Positions 25,733 through 33,904 of a DNA stretch of 64,000 bases are shown one piece after another. The notes under the pieces were generated by a model. The model was not told the origin of the DNA. It did not search any database and saw nothing but the letters and a program-made list of their open reading frames with translations. Source of the stretch: NCEH01 sp002257205. GTDB taxonomy: Bacteria > Pseudomonadota > Alphaproteobacteria > Rhizobiales > Xanthobacteraceae. Position 1 is the first letter of the stretch, and each line of letters starts with the position of its first letter. The stretch lies in assembly GCF_043195105.1 (NCBI RefSeq), contig NZ_JBAFWO010000004.1; one strand, 5' to 3'. The position numbers were made by a program, and so were the translations under genes.

Positions 25733-26410
25733 ATGCATATCGAACCCGGTCTCGTGGATAGTGGGAAAATCTGGCTCAGCTACGTCACCGCAGCCGGTGC
25801 CGGCGGCTATGCCGTGAAGCTGGCCTATGAGGCTGTCCGCGAGCGCGGCATCCTCTCCTTTCTGTCGCGCAGCGTGATCGCGAGCGCCCTCGTGTTCTCT
25901 TTCTTCGAGGTGCTGCCGCATTATCCCGTCGGGGTCTCGGAGGTTCACCTGATCCTCGGCTCGACCCTGTTCCTGATCTTCGGCATGGCGCCGGCCGCCA
26001 TCGGCCTTGCCGCCGGCCTGCTGGTGCAGGGCATCTTCTTCGCACCGTTCGACCTGCCGCAATTCGGCATGAACGTCACGACGCTGCTGGTGCCGCTGTT
26101 CGCCCTGCAGGTCGTGGCCCAGAAAATCATCGCGCCCAACACGCCTTATGTGGAATTGCGCTACCGCCAGGCGCTCGCGCTCTCCACCACCTATCAGGCG
26201 GGCATCGTCGGCTGGGTGGCCTTCTGGGCGCTGTATGGCCAGGGCTTCGCGGCGGATAATGTCGCGGCGATTTCCACCTTCGGCGGCGCCTACATGCTGG
26301 TCATCATCATCGAGCCTTTGGCCGACCTTGCGGTGCTCGGCGCCGCCAAGGCGCTGAGCCGCCTGCGCGGCTCCATGCTGCTGGAGCGCCGTCTTTACGA
26401 AGCCGTCTGA
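25733..26410 (+). CDS. CbiM-like cobalt/energy-coupling-factor permease
   Basis: A 225-residue membrane protein with about six to seven helices, starting MHIEPGLVD. The Met-His-Ile N-terminus is the metal-recognition tip of CbiM/NikM proteins. SEVHLILGSTLFLIFGMAPAAIGL matches the CbiM core. It lies directly under a cobalamin riboswitch, which points to cobalt import for B12 synthesis. No CbiN, CbiQ or CbiO partner follows, so either shared ECF components are elsewhere or this is a stand-alone CbiM-like variant. Confidence 0.82.
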   Translation: MHIEPGLVDSGKIWLSYVTAAGAGGYAVKLAYEAVRERGILSFLSRSVIASALVFSFFEVLPHYPVGVSEVHLILGSTLFLIFGMAPAAIGLAAGLLVQGIFFAPFDLPQFGMNVTTLLVPLFALQVVAQKIIAPNTPYVELRYRQALALSTTYQAGIVGWVAFWALYGQGFAADNVAAISTFGGAYMLVIIIEPLADLAVLGAAKALSRLRGSMLLERRLYEAV

Positions 26411-26423
26411 GGCGCATCTCTCG

Positions 26424-26453
26424 ATGTCCGTGGGCGGCTTCGCCCACGGACAT
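26424..26453. terminator. Perfect 13-bp hairpin after the riboswitch-controlled permease
   Basis: ATGTCCGTGGGCG (26424-26436) pairs perfectly with 26441-26453 around a GCTT loop, 14 bp after the stop. It lacks a T-run, but is strong enough to act as a terminator or 3'-end stabiliser, which would separate the permease from the receptor genes downstream. Confidence 0.55.
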
Positions 26454-26525
26454 GTTGCCGCAGCGGTACTTCCCGGGAGAACGCGCGGGCCGCGTGCCCT
26501 ATAACCGGGGCATGATGTCGCCCCC

Positions 26526-26924
26526 ATGTGCCTCATGAGCCGTTCCGCGCCGGCCTGGAAGCTGCCTTTCGCGCTTCTTGCCGCCTATCTGCTCGTCTTG
26601 CAGATGGTGCTGGCGGGGTTCGCGCTGGGCGCGATGGCGGCGCCCGATTCGGCCGATCATCAAGGCATTTTCTGCTCCGCCTCGGGTGCGCCCGACGGCG
26701 CTCCTGACGAGGCCCCCGATCCGTCGCAGGCGGGTCATTTCGACTGCTGCACCCGCAGCTGCCCCATGCTGGGCGGCCTGCTCATCACGCCGCCGCCCGC
26801 CGCTGAGGTGTCGGCGGTCGGCTTCGTGGTTGCGCCCGGACCGGTGCCGCCCCCCGATCCCGGCGCAAGGTCGAGCTACCCCCGCAATCAACGAACGGCC
26901 AGAGGGCCGCCCGGCGCGGACTAA
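26526..26924 (+). CDS. DUF2946-like small protein with CCxxxCxM motif (paralogue 2)
   Basis: A 132-residue exported protein: hydrophobic LPFALLAAYLLVLQMVLAG, a spacer, then GHFDCCTRSCPMLGG and a Pro-rich tail. It shares layout and motifs with the product of 23777-24238. It lies 131 bp before a siderophore-type receptor. A role in periplasmic metal or thiol chemistry linked to the receptor is inferred; no known function. Confidence 0.62.
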   Translation: MCLMSRSAPAWKLPFALLAAYLLVLQMVLAGFALGAMAAPDSADHQGIFCSASGAPDGAPDEAPDPSQAGHFDCCTRSCPMLGGLLITPPPAAEVSAVGFVVAPGPVPPPDPGARSSYPRNQRTARGPPGAD

Positions 26925-27055
26925 TCGTCCGCCCGCGGATCCCGTGCGCGCCGCTTCCCCCGCGTCTTCCTGCGAAGGCGCCGAGGAGCTGCGCGTCTTT
27001 CGATCCGTGATGCGCTGATCGCCCTCCGCGCAACCCAATTCGTTGAAGTGCAACC

Positions 27056-29257
27056 ATGATTCAGCCCCCCGCACCGCGCGGCGGAAAGCGGCTTTGCGCC
27101 GCTCTCCTGCTCGCGACCACGCCAGCGCTCGCCCAGAACGCCCTCGCCCAGAACGCCGTCGAGCTTCCCGAAATCACGGTGCAGGACGGCGGAGCCGGCT
27201 CCCTGCTCCTGCCGCAGATCCAGAAGCTTAAGATCCCGAACGAGACCGGCAGCCTGGTCGGGCTCACCCCGTTCGAGACCCCCGCGGCGATCGACATCGT
27301 GACCCAGCAGGAGATGCAGGAACGCGGCCTCAACACCCTCACCGAGGTCTATAATACGGTGCCGGGCGTGATGGCCGGCAATTTGCCGGGAGAGCCGGGC
27401 GTCACCTCCATGCGCGGCTTCTCGCGCGGCGCCGTGGGCTATTCCGTGGACGGGATGCAGGTGCCCGATCCGCTGCTGGTCTCGCGCAATTACGACAGCT
27501 TCAGCTTCGACCGGGTGGAGATCCTCAAGGGCCCCGCCTCGGTGGTTTCCGGCAATGGCGCGCTCGCCGGCTCCATCAATCTCGTGACCAAGCAGCCGTC
27601 CTTCGAGCGCAATTTCGGCCAGGCCATCGGCAGCATCGGCAGTTTCGACACCTACCGGGTCGGCGCCGATTACAATGTGGTGGTCAACCCGAACCTGGCG
27701 CTGCGCGCGAGCGGGATCTATTCGCAGTCGAACGGCTATATCGACGACACGGGCTCGACCCAGGGCGCCTTCACCCTCGGCGCCACGGTGAAGCTCACGG
27801 ACCGCCTCACCAACACAACCTCGGTGGATTATTTCCACGATGATTACGAGACCCCCTATCAGGGGGCGCCGCTGATCGCGCGGTCGGCCGCGCTTTCCCC
27901 GTCCAATATCGTCTCGGCGCCCGGCGGTCTCGTCATTGACGAGGCGCTGCGCAACAAGAATTACAATGTCTATAATGGCGAAATGAGTTCCACCGCCTGG
28001 TGGGTGCGCAACCGCACCGATTATGAATTGAACGACGACTGGACCATCCGCAACGATTTCAATTATTATACCGCGAGCCGGGTGTGGGCGAACTCAGAGG
28101 ACTTCACCTATAATGCCGCGACCGGCCTCCTGAACCGCAGCACCACGTATATCTCGCACGATCAGAACGTGTGGTCCGACCGCGTCGCCGCCCTGTATGA
28201 CGGCCAGCTCTGGGGCATGCGGCACCGGTTCGCGGCGGGGGTCGAATATATCGACACCACCTTCTATTCCCAGCGCCGCTTCGGGAACACCACGCCGGTC
28301 AGCCCCTATTTCCCGGCGCGCGGCTATTTCCCGGCGGATACGGCGGCGAATTTCCCGACCCGCCAGGATTATGACAGCCAGGTCGGCACCGCGGCCGTCT
28401 TCACCGAGGATGCGGTGAACATCACCGACAAATGGCTGGTGGTGGGCGGCATCCGCTATGAGAACATCCAGCTGGATCGCCAGATCTTCAATCTGAACAC
28501 AAACGGGCTCTCAACCTTCGACAATACGTACGACAGCGTGTCCTGGCGTGTCGGCACGGTCTATAATATCCTGCCCGAGACGGCGCTCTATGCGCAGTAT
28601 AATCAGGCGACGGTGCCGATCTCCAGCCTGCTGCTGAGCAATCTCGCCAATTCCCAATTCGAATTGTCCTATGGAAACTCGGTCGAGGCCGGCATCAAAT
28701 CCGCCATGTGGGACAATCGTGTGGTCACGACGGCGTCGATCTATGAGATCGAGCAGTACAACATCCTGACCCGCGATCCGCTCAACCCCGCCCTGACCGT
28801 ACAGGGTGGCTCGCAGCGCTCGCGCGGTGCGGAGGCGGAAATCGCCGTGGCGCTCACCGACCGTTGGAAGGTGATGGCCAATGTCTCCTACATCAATGCG
28901 GAATTCACGCAGCTCTACAGCGCCTCGGCCAATCTGGCCGGCAACCGGCCGCCGAACGTGCCGGAGCTGACCTATATGTTCCTCACCAGCTACCGGTTCG
29001 AGCGGATTCCGCTGACGGTGAGCGGCTCCCTGCAATATGTCAGCTCCTTCTATACCGACACCGCCAACACCATCGAGGTGCAGGGCCGCACCGTGTTCGA
29101 TGCCTGGCTTGATTATGAGGTGGGCAAGGGCACCGTGCGCCTGCGCGGCAAGAATTTGACCAACGAATTCTATGCCGATTGGTCGGGCTATAGTGCAACC
29201 CAAGTCTATATCGCGCCGCCGCGCAGCTTCGAACTGTCCTATGCGGTGAAATTCTGA
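27056..29257 (+). CDS. TonB-dependent siderophore-type receptor
   Basis: A 733-residue outer-membrane receptor. Signal peptide to about residue 25, then ELPEITVQD as TonB-box region. The plug has SMRGFSRGAVGYSVDGMQ and VEILKGPASVVSGNGALAGSINLVTK, the siderophore-receptor signature, and the barrel ends in FELSYAVKF with terminal Phe. It resembles FhuE/FpvA-class receptors. A PepSY membrane protein follows, the usual companion for reducing ferric siderophore. Because a cobalamin riboswitch lies 1.4 kb upstream, a cobalt- or corrinoid-related ligand cannot be excluded. Confidence 0.88.
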   Translation: MIQPPAPRGGKRLCAALLLATTPALAQNALAQNAVELPEITVQDGGAGSLLLPQIQKLKIPNETGSLVGLTPFETPAAIDIVTQQEMQERGLNTLTEVYNTVPGVMAGNLPGEPGVTSMRGFSRGAVGYSVDGMQVPDPLLVSRNYDSFSFDRVEILKGPASVVSGNGALAGSINLVTKQPSFERNFGQAIGSIGSFDTYRVGADYNVVVNPNLALRASGIYSQSNGYIDDTGSTQGAFTLGATVKLTDRLTNTTSVDYFHDDYETPYQGAPLIARSAALSPSNIVSAPGGLVIDEALRNKNYNVYNGEMSSTAWWVRNRTDYELNDDWTIRNDFNYYTASRVWANSEDFTYNAATGLLNRSTTYISHDQNVWSDRVAALYDGQLWGMRHRFAAGVEYIDTTFYSQRRFGNTTPVSPYFPARGYFPADTAANFPTRQDYDSQVGTAAVFTEDAVNITDKWLVVGGIRYENIQLDRQIFNLNTNGLSTFDNTYDSVSWRVGTVYNILPETALYAQYNQATVPISSLLLSNLANSQFELSYGNSVEAGIKSAMWDNRVVTTASIYEIEQYNILTRDPLNPALTVQGGSQRSRGAEAEIAVALTDRWKVMANVSYINAEFTQLYSASANLAGNRPPNVPELTYMFLTSYRFERIPLTVSGSLQYVSSFYTDTANTIEVQGRTVFDAWLDYEVGKGTVRLRGKNLTNEFYADWSGYSATQVYIAPPRSFELSYAVKF

Positions 29258-29312
29258 ACCCCGGCCGCCCGGCGTCCATGTGGCGCCGGGCGGCGGGTGT
29301 GGGAGATGTTCC

Positions 29313-30725
29313 ATGCGGGATGCTCGATGGTCCGCCGCCGCCCTCTATCGCGCGGTCTGGCGCTGGCATTTTTATGCGGGGCTCGTTTGCGCTCCGTTCC
29401 TGATGATCCTTGCCGTGACTGGCGCCATCTATCTCTTTAATGACGAGATCAATGATTTCGTCTATCCGAACCTGCGGTTTGTCCCTGCGGTGCAAGGCGC
29501 GGTGCCGCTCAGCGAAATGGCCGCCGCCGCCCTTGCCGCCCATCCGGGCGGGACGGTCACGCGCATCGACACGCCGAAGGGCGAGGGGCGCAGCGTCGAG
29601 GTGTTCGTGACGCCGCAGCAGGGCGAGCCGCGCCGGGTGTTCGTCGATCCCAGCACCGCGCGCGTCCTCGGCTCCTATGTCTATACGCGCACCTTGGTGG
29701 GCTTTGCTGATGTCGCGCACGGCTCGCTGATGCTCGGCACGTTCGGCGACGCCATGGTGGAGCTTGCGGCCTGCTGGGGCTTCATCCTCATCGTCACCGG
29801 CCTCTATCTCTGGTGGCCGAGGACGGGGAGGGGGATTGCGGGCGTCTTCGTGCCGCGCTGGCGCCTCGGCGGGCGCGCGTTCTGGAAGGAATGGCACGCG
29901 GCCATCGGCCTCTGGACGGCGGTGCTGGTGATGTTTCTCATCCTCACCGGCCTGCCCTGGGCGAATGTCTGGGGCGATCTGCTGCGGCGCGGCACCGATT
30001 TCGCCGGCATCGGCTATTCTTCGAGCCATCGCGGGCATGGGGCGAGCATCATTTCCACCACCGTCAAGCAGGCGACCGACGGCGCCGGCCCCTGGACCAC
30101 GGAAAATGCCCCAGCTCCCCAGTCGGACGCTCCCCAATTGGCAGCCCCCCAGTCGGATCCGCATGCGCACCTTGGCGCGGCCATGGCTCCGGCGGCGCAG
30201 GCGGGATCGCAGGCGATCGGCGTCGACGCGGTGGCGCAGGTGGCGGCGGCGCATGGCATGACCGGACCCTACCGGCTGAACCTGCCGCGCAATCCCACGG
30301 CGGCCTATATTGTCTTCAGCTATCCCGACCAGCCGGAAGGCCAGCGCACGCTCTATGTGGACCAGTATTCGGGACGCGTGCTCGACGACGTCGGCTTCGC
30401 GGACTACGGCATCGCCGCCAAGGCGGTGGAACTGGGCGTGCAACTCCACATGGGGAATTATTTCGGCCGCCTGAACCAGATCGTCATGCTGATCCCGTGC
30501 CTTGGCATCCTCTTCCTGTCGATCAGCGGCCCTTACATGTGGTGGCGCCGTAGGCCGAGCGGGCGGCTCGCCGCGCCGCGCGCGCTCGCGGCGCCCACCT
30601 TGCGGACGCTGGTTCTGTTGATCATCGCGCTGGCCATTCCCTTCCCCCTCGCCGGCGCCTCACTGCTGCTGTGCCTGGCCCTGGATGGGGCGGTGCGGGC
30701 GTTGCGGCTCCCGCGCGCGGCCTGA
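29313..30725 (+). CDS. PepSY-associated TM protein (ferric-reductase-like)
   Basis: A 470-residue inner-membrane protein of the PepSY_TM family. The first helix (RWHFYAGLVCAPFLMILAVTGAIYLF), the His at its start and later GSLMLG, ILIVTGLYLWWPR and EWHAAIGLW segments give the regular helix-His pattern that can hold heme. ATG at 29313 is preferred because GGGAG precedes it. A Pro/Ala/Gln-rich linker around residues 265-300 looks like a lineage-specific insertion. It follows the receptor by 55 bp; probable role is reduction of imported ferric siderophore. Confidence 0.88.
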   Translation: MRDARWSAAALYRAVWRWHFYAGLVCAPFLMILAVTGAIYLFNDEINDFVYPNLRFVPAVQGAVPLSEMAAAALAAHPGGTVTRIDTPKGEGRSVEVFVTPQQGEPRRVFVDPSTARVLGSYVYTRTLVGFADVAHGSLMLGTFGDAMVELAACWGFILIVTGLYLWWPRTGRGIAGVFVPRWRLGGRAFWKEWHAAIGLWTAVLVMFLILTGLPWANVWGDLLRRGTDFAGIGYSSSHRGHGASIISTTVKQATDGAGPWTTENAPAPQSDAPQLAAPQSDPHAHLGAAMAPAAQAGSQAIGVDAVAQVAAAHGMTGPYRLNLPRNPTAAYIVFSYPDQPEGQRTLYVDQYSGRVLDDVGFADYGIAAKAVELGVQLHMGNYFGRLNQIVMLIPCLGILFLSISGPYMWWRRRPSGRLAAPRALAAPTLRTLVLLIIALAIPFPLAGASLLLCLALDGAVRALRLPRAA

Positions 30726-30744
30726 GGGCGCGCGGGATCCATCC

Positions 30745-30773
30745 TTGCCGGAGATAATTGTAAACAGTATACA
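30745..30773 (+). promoter_or_regulatory. Promoter with GntR-2 element (site 1) before the alpha/beta hydrolase
   Basis: TTGCCG (30745-30750), 17 bp, TATACA (30768-30773). The 15-mer TGTAAACAGTATACA at 30759-30773 overlaps the -10 box. Its ends TGTA/TACA are inverted. It differs by one base from the copy at 49535 near the GntR gene at 49602-50279. Confidence 0.55.
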
Positions 30774-30914
30774 GATTGGAGCCGTTCGGCTGCCCGGTCC
30801 CCTCGCCGGGCGCTCGAACCGCCGGGGTGACAAGCGGACGGGCGCCGCCGCGCATCGCAGCGCCGGCGCGCGGATCCCGCAGAAGGTGTGCGCAAATCCA
30901 ATCGGGGAATGACC

Positions 30915-31799
30915 ATGGCCTACGCGACGACGGACGACGGAGTGCGCCTGCAGTATGAGGAAACCGGCACCGGCCGGCTGGTGATCTTCGTCCATGAGTT
31001 CGCCGGCGATATCCGCAGCTGGGAACCGCAGATGCGCCATTTCGGCCAGCGCTATCGCTGCGTCGCCTTCGCCGCGCGCGGCTTTCTGCCCTCCGACGTG
31101 CCGGAAAGCGCCGCCTCCTATTCCCAGGCCCGCGCGGCCGACGATATCGCCGCCGTGCTCGCGGCGACGGGGGAAAAGCAGGCCCATGTGGTCGGCCTGT
31201 CCATGGGCGGGTTCGCGACCTTGCATTTCGGCCTGCGCCATCCGCAGCTGGCCCTGTCGCTGTGCGTCGGCGGGTGCGGCTATGGGGCCGAGCTGGAGCA
31301 GCGCCCCCGCTTCCAGGCCGAGGCCGACACCATCGCCGCCTTCATTACTTCGGCTGGCATGCCCGCCTTCGCCGAGAAATATGCCTATGGGCCGACCCGC
31401 GTTCAGTTCGAGAACAAGGACCCGCGGGGCTTTGCCGAATTCAAGCAGATGCTGGCCGAGCATTCGGCCCTGGGCTCCGCCAACACCCAATTGGGCGTGC
31501 AGCGCGAGCGTCCCTCGCTCTACACCCTCGTGGAGGAGATGAAGCGGCTGACCGTGCCCACGCTGGTGATCACCGGCGACGAGGATTGGCCCTGCCTCAC
31601 GCCCGGCGTGCTGATGAAGCAGCATATTCCCTCGGCCGCCTTGGCGGTGATGCCCAATTGCGGGCACACCATCAATCTGGAGGATCCCGACGAATACAAC
31701 CGCCTCGTCGGCGATTTCCTGACCAAGGTGGATTGCGGCCGCTGGCCGACCCGCGACCCGCGCGCCATGAGCGCCTCCATCACCGGCATGAAGGACTGA
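30915..31799 (+). CDS. Alpha/beta-hydrolase
   Basis: A 294-residue alpha/beta-hydrolase. The nucleophile elbow GLSMGG (about residue 95), an oxyanion strand FVHEFAGD instead of the usual HGxxG, a late Asp in TGDEDWPCL and catalytic His in NCGHTINLED are in order. The ATG at 30915 with GGGGA upstream is favoured over 30909. It resembles the enol-lactonase/RutD-like branch, but the substrate is not deducible. The upstream 15-mer links it to the hydantoin-type regulon, suggesting hydrolysis of a ring-opened or acyl intermediate. Confidence 0.85.
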   Translation: MAYATTDDGVRLQYEETGTGRLVIFVHEFAGDIRSWEPQMRHFGQRYRCVAFAARGFLPSDVPESAASYSQARAADDIAAVLAATGEKQAHVVGLSMGGFATLHFGLRHPQLALSLCVGGCGYGAELEQRPRFQAEADTIAAFITSAGMPAFAEKYAYGPTRVQFENKDPRGFAEFKQMLAEHSALGSANTQLGVQRERPSLYTLVEEMKRLTVPTLVITGDEDWPCLTPGVLMKQHIPSAALAVMPNCGHTINLEDPDEYNRLVGDFLTKVDCGRWPTRDPRAMSASITGMKD

Positions 31800-31811
31800 G
31801 CGCCAAAGCGT

Positions 31812-31838
31812 GAGAGCCTGGTTTGCAAACAGGCTCTC
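31812..31838. terminator. Bidirectional terminator-like hairpin
   Basis: GAGAGCCTG pairs perfectly with CAGGCTCTC over a 9-bp loop between the converging hydrolase (+) and carbamoylase (-) genes. Confidence 0.55.
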
Positions 31839-31870
31839 GTGGCAAACAGGCGCTCATTCCAAACCTGTTC

Positions 31871-33235
31871 TCAGGCGCAGGCGTTTTCGGCGAGCCACCA
31901 GGCGAGAAGGCTGGCGGCGCGCATGAAATCCTCCATGTCCATGGCTTCGTGCGGATTGTGGCTGCCGTTCTGGTTGCGCACGAACAGCATGGCGGTGGGA
32001 ATGCCGGCGGCGGCGAATGCGGCGGCGTCATGCGATGCCGGGCTGCCAAGCGTCATGGCCGGAATGCCCAGCGCCCGCGCGCCCTCCACCAGCCGCGCGC
32101 GGATTGAGGCGTCCATCTTGCCCACCACGGCGCTCGCCCGCGGCCCCATGTGGAAGCTCACGCCGCGCCGCCGTTCGATGTCGGCGATGATGTCGCCCAT
32201 GCCCCGCTCCAGCTCCGCCAGTTGCGCGTCGTCATAGGCGCGCACGTCCAGGCTGAAATGGAAGGCGCCGGGCACCGTGGTCAGGCCGTGCTTGGCCGGA
32301 TCGGTGTGGAAGCGCCCGAGCGTCACGGCCATGGGCCGCCCCTCCGCCTCGTGCGCCGCCCACAGCCGATCCATCCCCGCCGCAAATTCCGCCGCGGCCA
32401 TCACGGCATCGCGGCGAAACCGGCGCGGAAGCCCCACATGGGCGTATTCACCCGCGATCCAGGCATTGGGATAGCGGAAATTGCCGGGAATGGCGGTGCA
32501 CACCGCGAGCGGAAGGCCGGCCTCCACGAGGCTCGGCGCCTGTTCGATATGCACTTCCAGGAAGGCGCGGACCGCGCGCGGGTCGAGATGCCGGTGGCCC
32601 GCGCGGAGCAGCGCGGGATCGCCGCCGCACGCTTCCAGATGGTCCGCCAGCGTGCGGCCGGTATCGATGCGCCGCGCGTCGAGCGCGCCCGGCGGCAGCG
32701 TGCCGAGCGCCGCGCGGCTGCCGAGATAGGACACCTCGAACCACACGCTCTCTTCCGCCCGCACCCCCATCACGGTGATATCGCAGGCCGGAGTGAGCCC
32801 GAGCGCCCGCAGGGTCGCGACCGCCACCAGCCCCGCCACCACGCCGGCCGCGCCGTCGAAATTGCCGCCGTGCGGCACGCTGTCGAGGTGCGAGCCGGTG
32901 AGGATGCGGGGCGCCGCGCGGTCGCGGCCGGGCAAGGTCATATAAGTGTTGGCGGCGGCGTCGGTCGCAATATCGAGGCCGAGGCGCAGGGCATGGTCGC
33001 GCATCAGGCCGTGGGCGAAATTCTCGCCGGCGCCATAGGTGTCGCGGGTGATGCCCGGCGTGTCGATGCTGCCGTTCCGCAGGGACTCGAACAGGCGCGT
33101 GGCGAGGTCCAGCTGGGCGGCGGTGGCCGCGACGAGGGCCTCAGGGGAGGGCAATGGCGCGGCCCGTGACGTCTGCACGGGCGACGTCTGGGCGGGCGAT
33201 GTCTGGGGATACGAAGTCATGGGCCGCGGCCTCAT
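31871..33235 (-). CDS. M20-family N-carbamoyl-L-amino-acid hydrolase / allantoate amidohydrolase
   Basis: A 454-residue zinc hydrolase of the AmaB/HyuC/AllC group. The metal site GSHLDSVPHGGNFDG and the RAEESVWFEVSYLGS block are typical, as is the GAGxNFAHGLMRDHA-like N-terminal zone. It cleaves carbamoyl amino acids (or allantoate) to amino acid, CO2 and NH3. The start at 33235 overlaps the racemase stop (ATGA); MTSYP at 33220 is an alternative. The extra N-terminal residues are a TSPxQTS repeat. It is the third gene of a hydantoinase-racemase-carbamoylase operon. Confidence 0.87.
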   Translation of the reverse strand: MRPRPMTSYPQTSPAQTSPVQTSRAAPLPSPEALVAATAAQLDLATRLFESLRNGSIDTPGITRDTYGAGENFAHGLMRDHALRLGLDIATDAAANTYMTLPGRDRAAPRILTGSHLDSVPHGGNFDGAAGVVAGLVAVATLRALGLTPACDITVMGVRAEESVWFEVSYLGSRAALGTLPPGALDARRIDTGRTLADHLEACGGDPALLRAGHRHLDPRAVRAFLEVHIEQAPSLVEAGLPLAVCTAIPGNFRYPNAWIAGEYAHVGLPRRFRRDAVMAAAEFAAGMDRLWAAHEAEGRPMAVTLGRFHTDPAKHGLTTVPGAFHFSLDVRAYDDAQLAELERGMGDIIADIERRRGVSFHMGPRASAVVGKMDASIRARLVEGARALGIPAMTLGSPASHDAAAFAAAGIPTAMLFVRNQNGSHNPHEAMDMEDFMRAASLLAWWLAENACA

Positions 33236-33900
33236 TCCGCCGCCAGCCGCGCCATGGCGAGGGCCATGGCGGTGGCGGCGCGCGAGGGTTCGATGACGGG
33301 GAGGCCGAGCGCGTCTTCCAGCGCGGCGCGATGGCGCGCCATGCCGGCGCAGCCGAGGATGAGCACATCCGCCTGCTGCGCATCGCGCAGGAAGGCGCCG
33401 GCCGCGATCATGCGCTCGCGCGTGCGCCCATGGTCCGCCAGTTCCGCGACGCCGAGGCCGATCGCCTTGCTGCCGGCATAGCGCGGAAATACGCCCAGCA
33501 TCCGCGCCTGCCGCTGCTGGCGCCGCACCGAGGCCTCCAATATGGCGATGACCCCGAACCGGTCGCCGCGCATCATGGCGGCGAAGGTTCCGGCCTCCCC
33601 GATGCCGAGCACCGGGCGCGCGGTGCGCTCGCGCGCGGCGATCAGGCCGGGGTCGCTGTAGCAGGCGATCACATAGGCGCTTGCGGCTTCGCGGCCGACA
33701 TAATCGAGCACGAGGCGCGTCGCATGCTCCACGTCGCCTTGGGTTTCGACGCCGGGCGGCCCGTCATGCAGCGTCACGCATTGGATCGCCGGCCCGTCCG
33801 GGGACGCAAGGTCGCGCACCGCCGCCGCGATCTCGGCCGTGACAGCGGCATTGCTGTTGGGATTGATCACCAGGATCCGGTTTGCGGCGGCATCCGTCAT
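33232..33900 (-). CDS. Hydantoin racemase / Asp-Glu racemase family
   Basis: A 222-residue racemase of the HyuE type. The opening ILVINPNSNAAVT is diagnostic of hydantoin and allantoin racemases. Both catalytic cysteines are present: VIACYSDPG and LGCAGMA. It interconverts enantiomers of 5-substituted hydantoins so that the stereoselective hydrolases can use both. The ATG at 33900 is 4 bp after the hydantoinase stop, and its stop overlaps the carbamoylase start. Confidence 0.88.
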   Translation of the reverse strand: MTDAAANRILVINPNSNAAVTAEIAAAVRDLASPDGPAIQCVTLHDGPPGVETQGDVEHATRLVLDYVGREAASAYVIACYSDPGLIAARERTARPVLGIGEAGTFAAMMRGDRFGVIAILEASVRRQQRQARMLGVFPRYAGSKAIGLGVAELADHGRTRERMIAAGAFLRDAQQADVLILGCAGMARHRAALEDALGLPVIEPSRAATAMALAMARLAAE

Positions 33901-33904
33901 GGTT

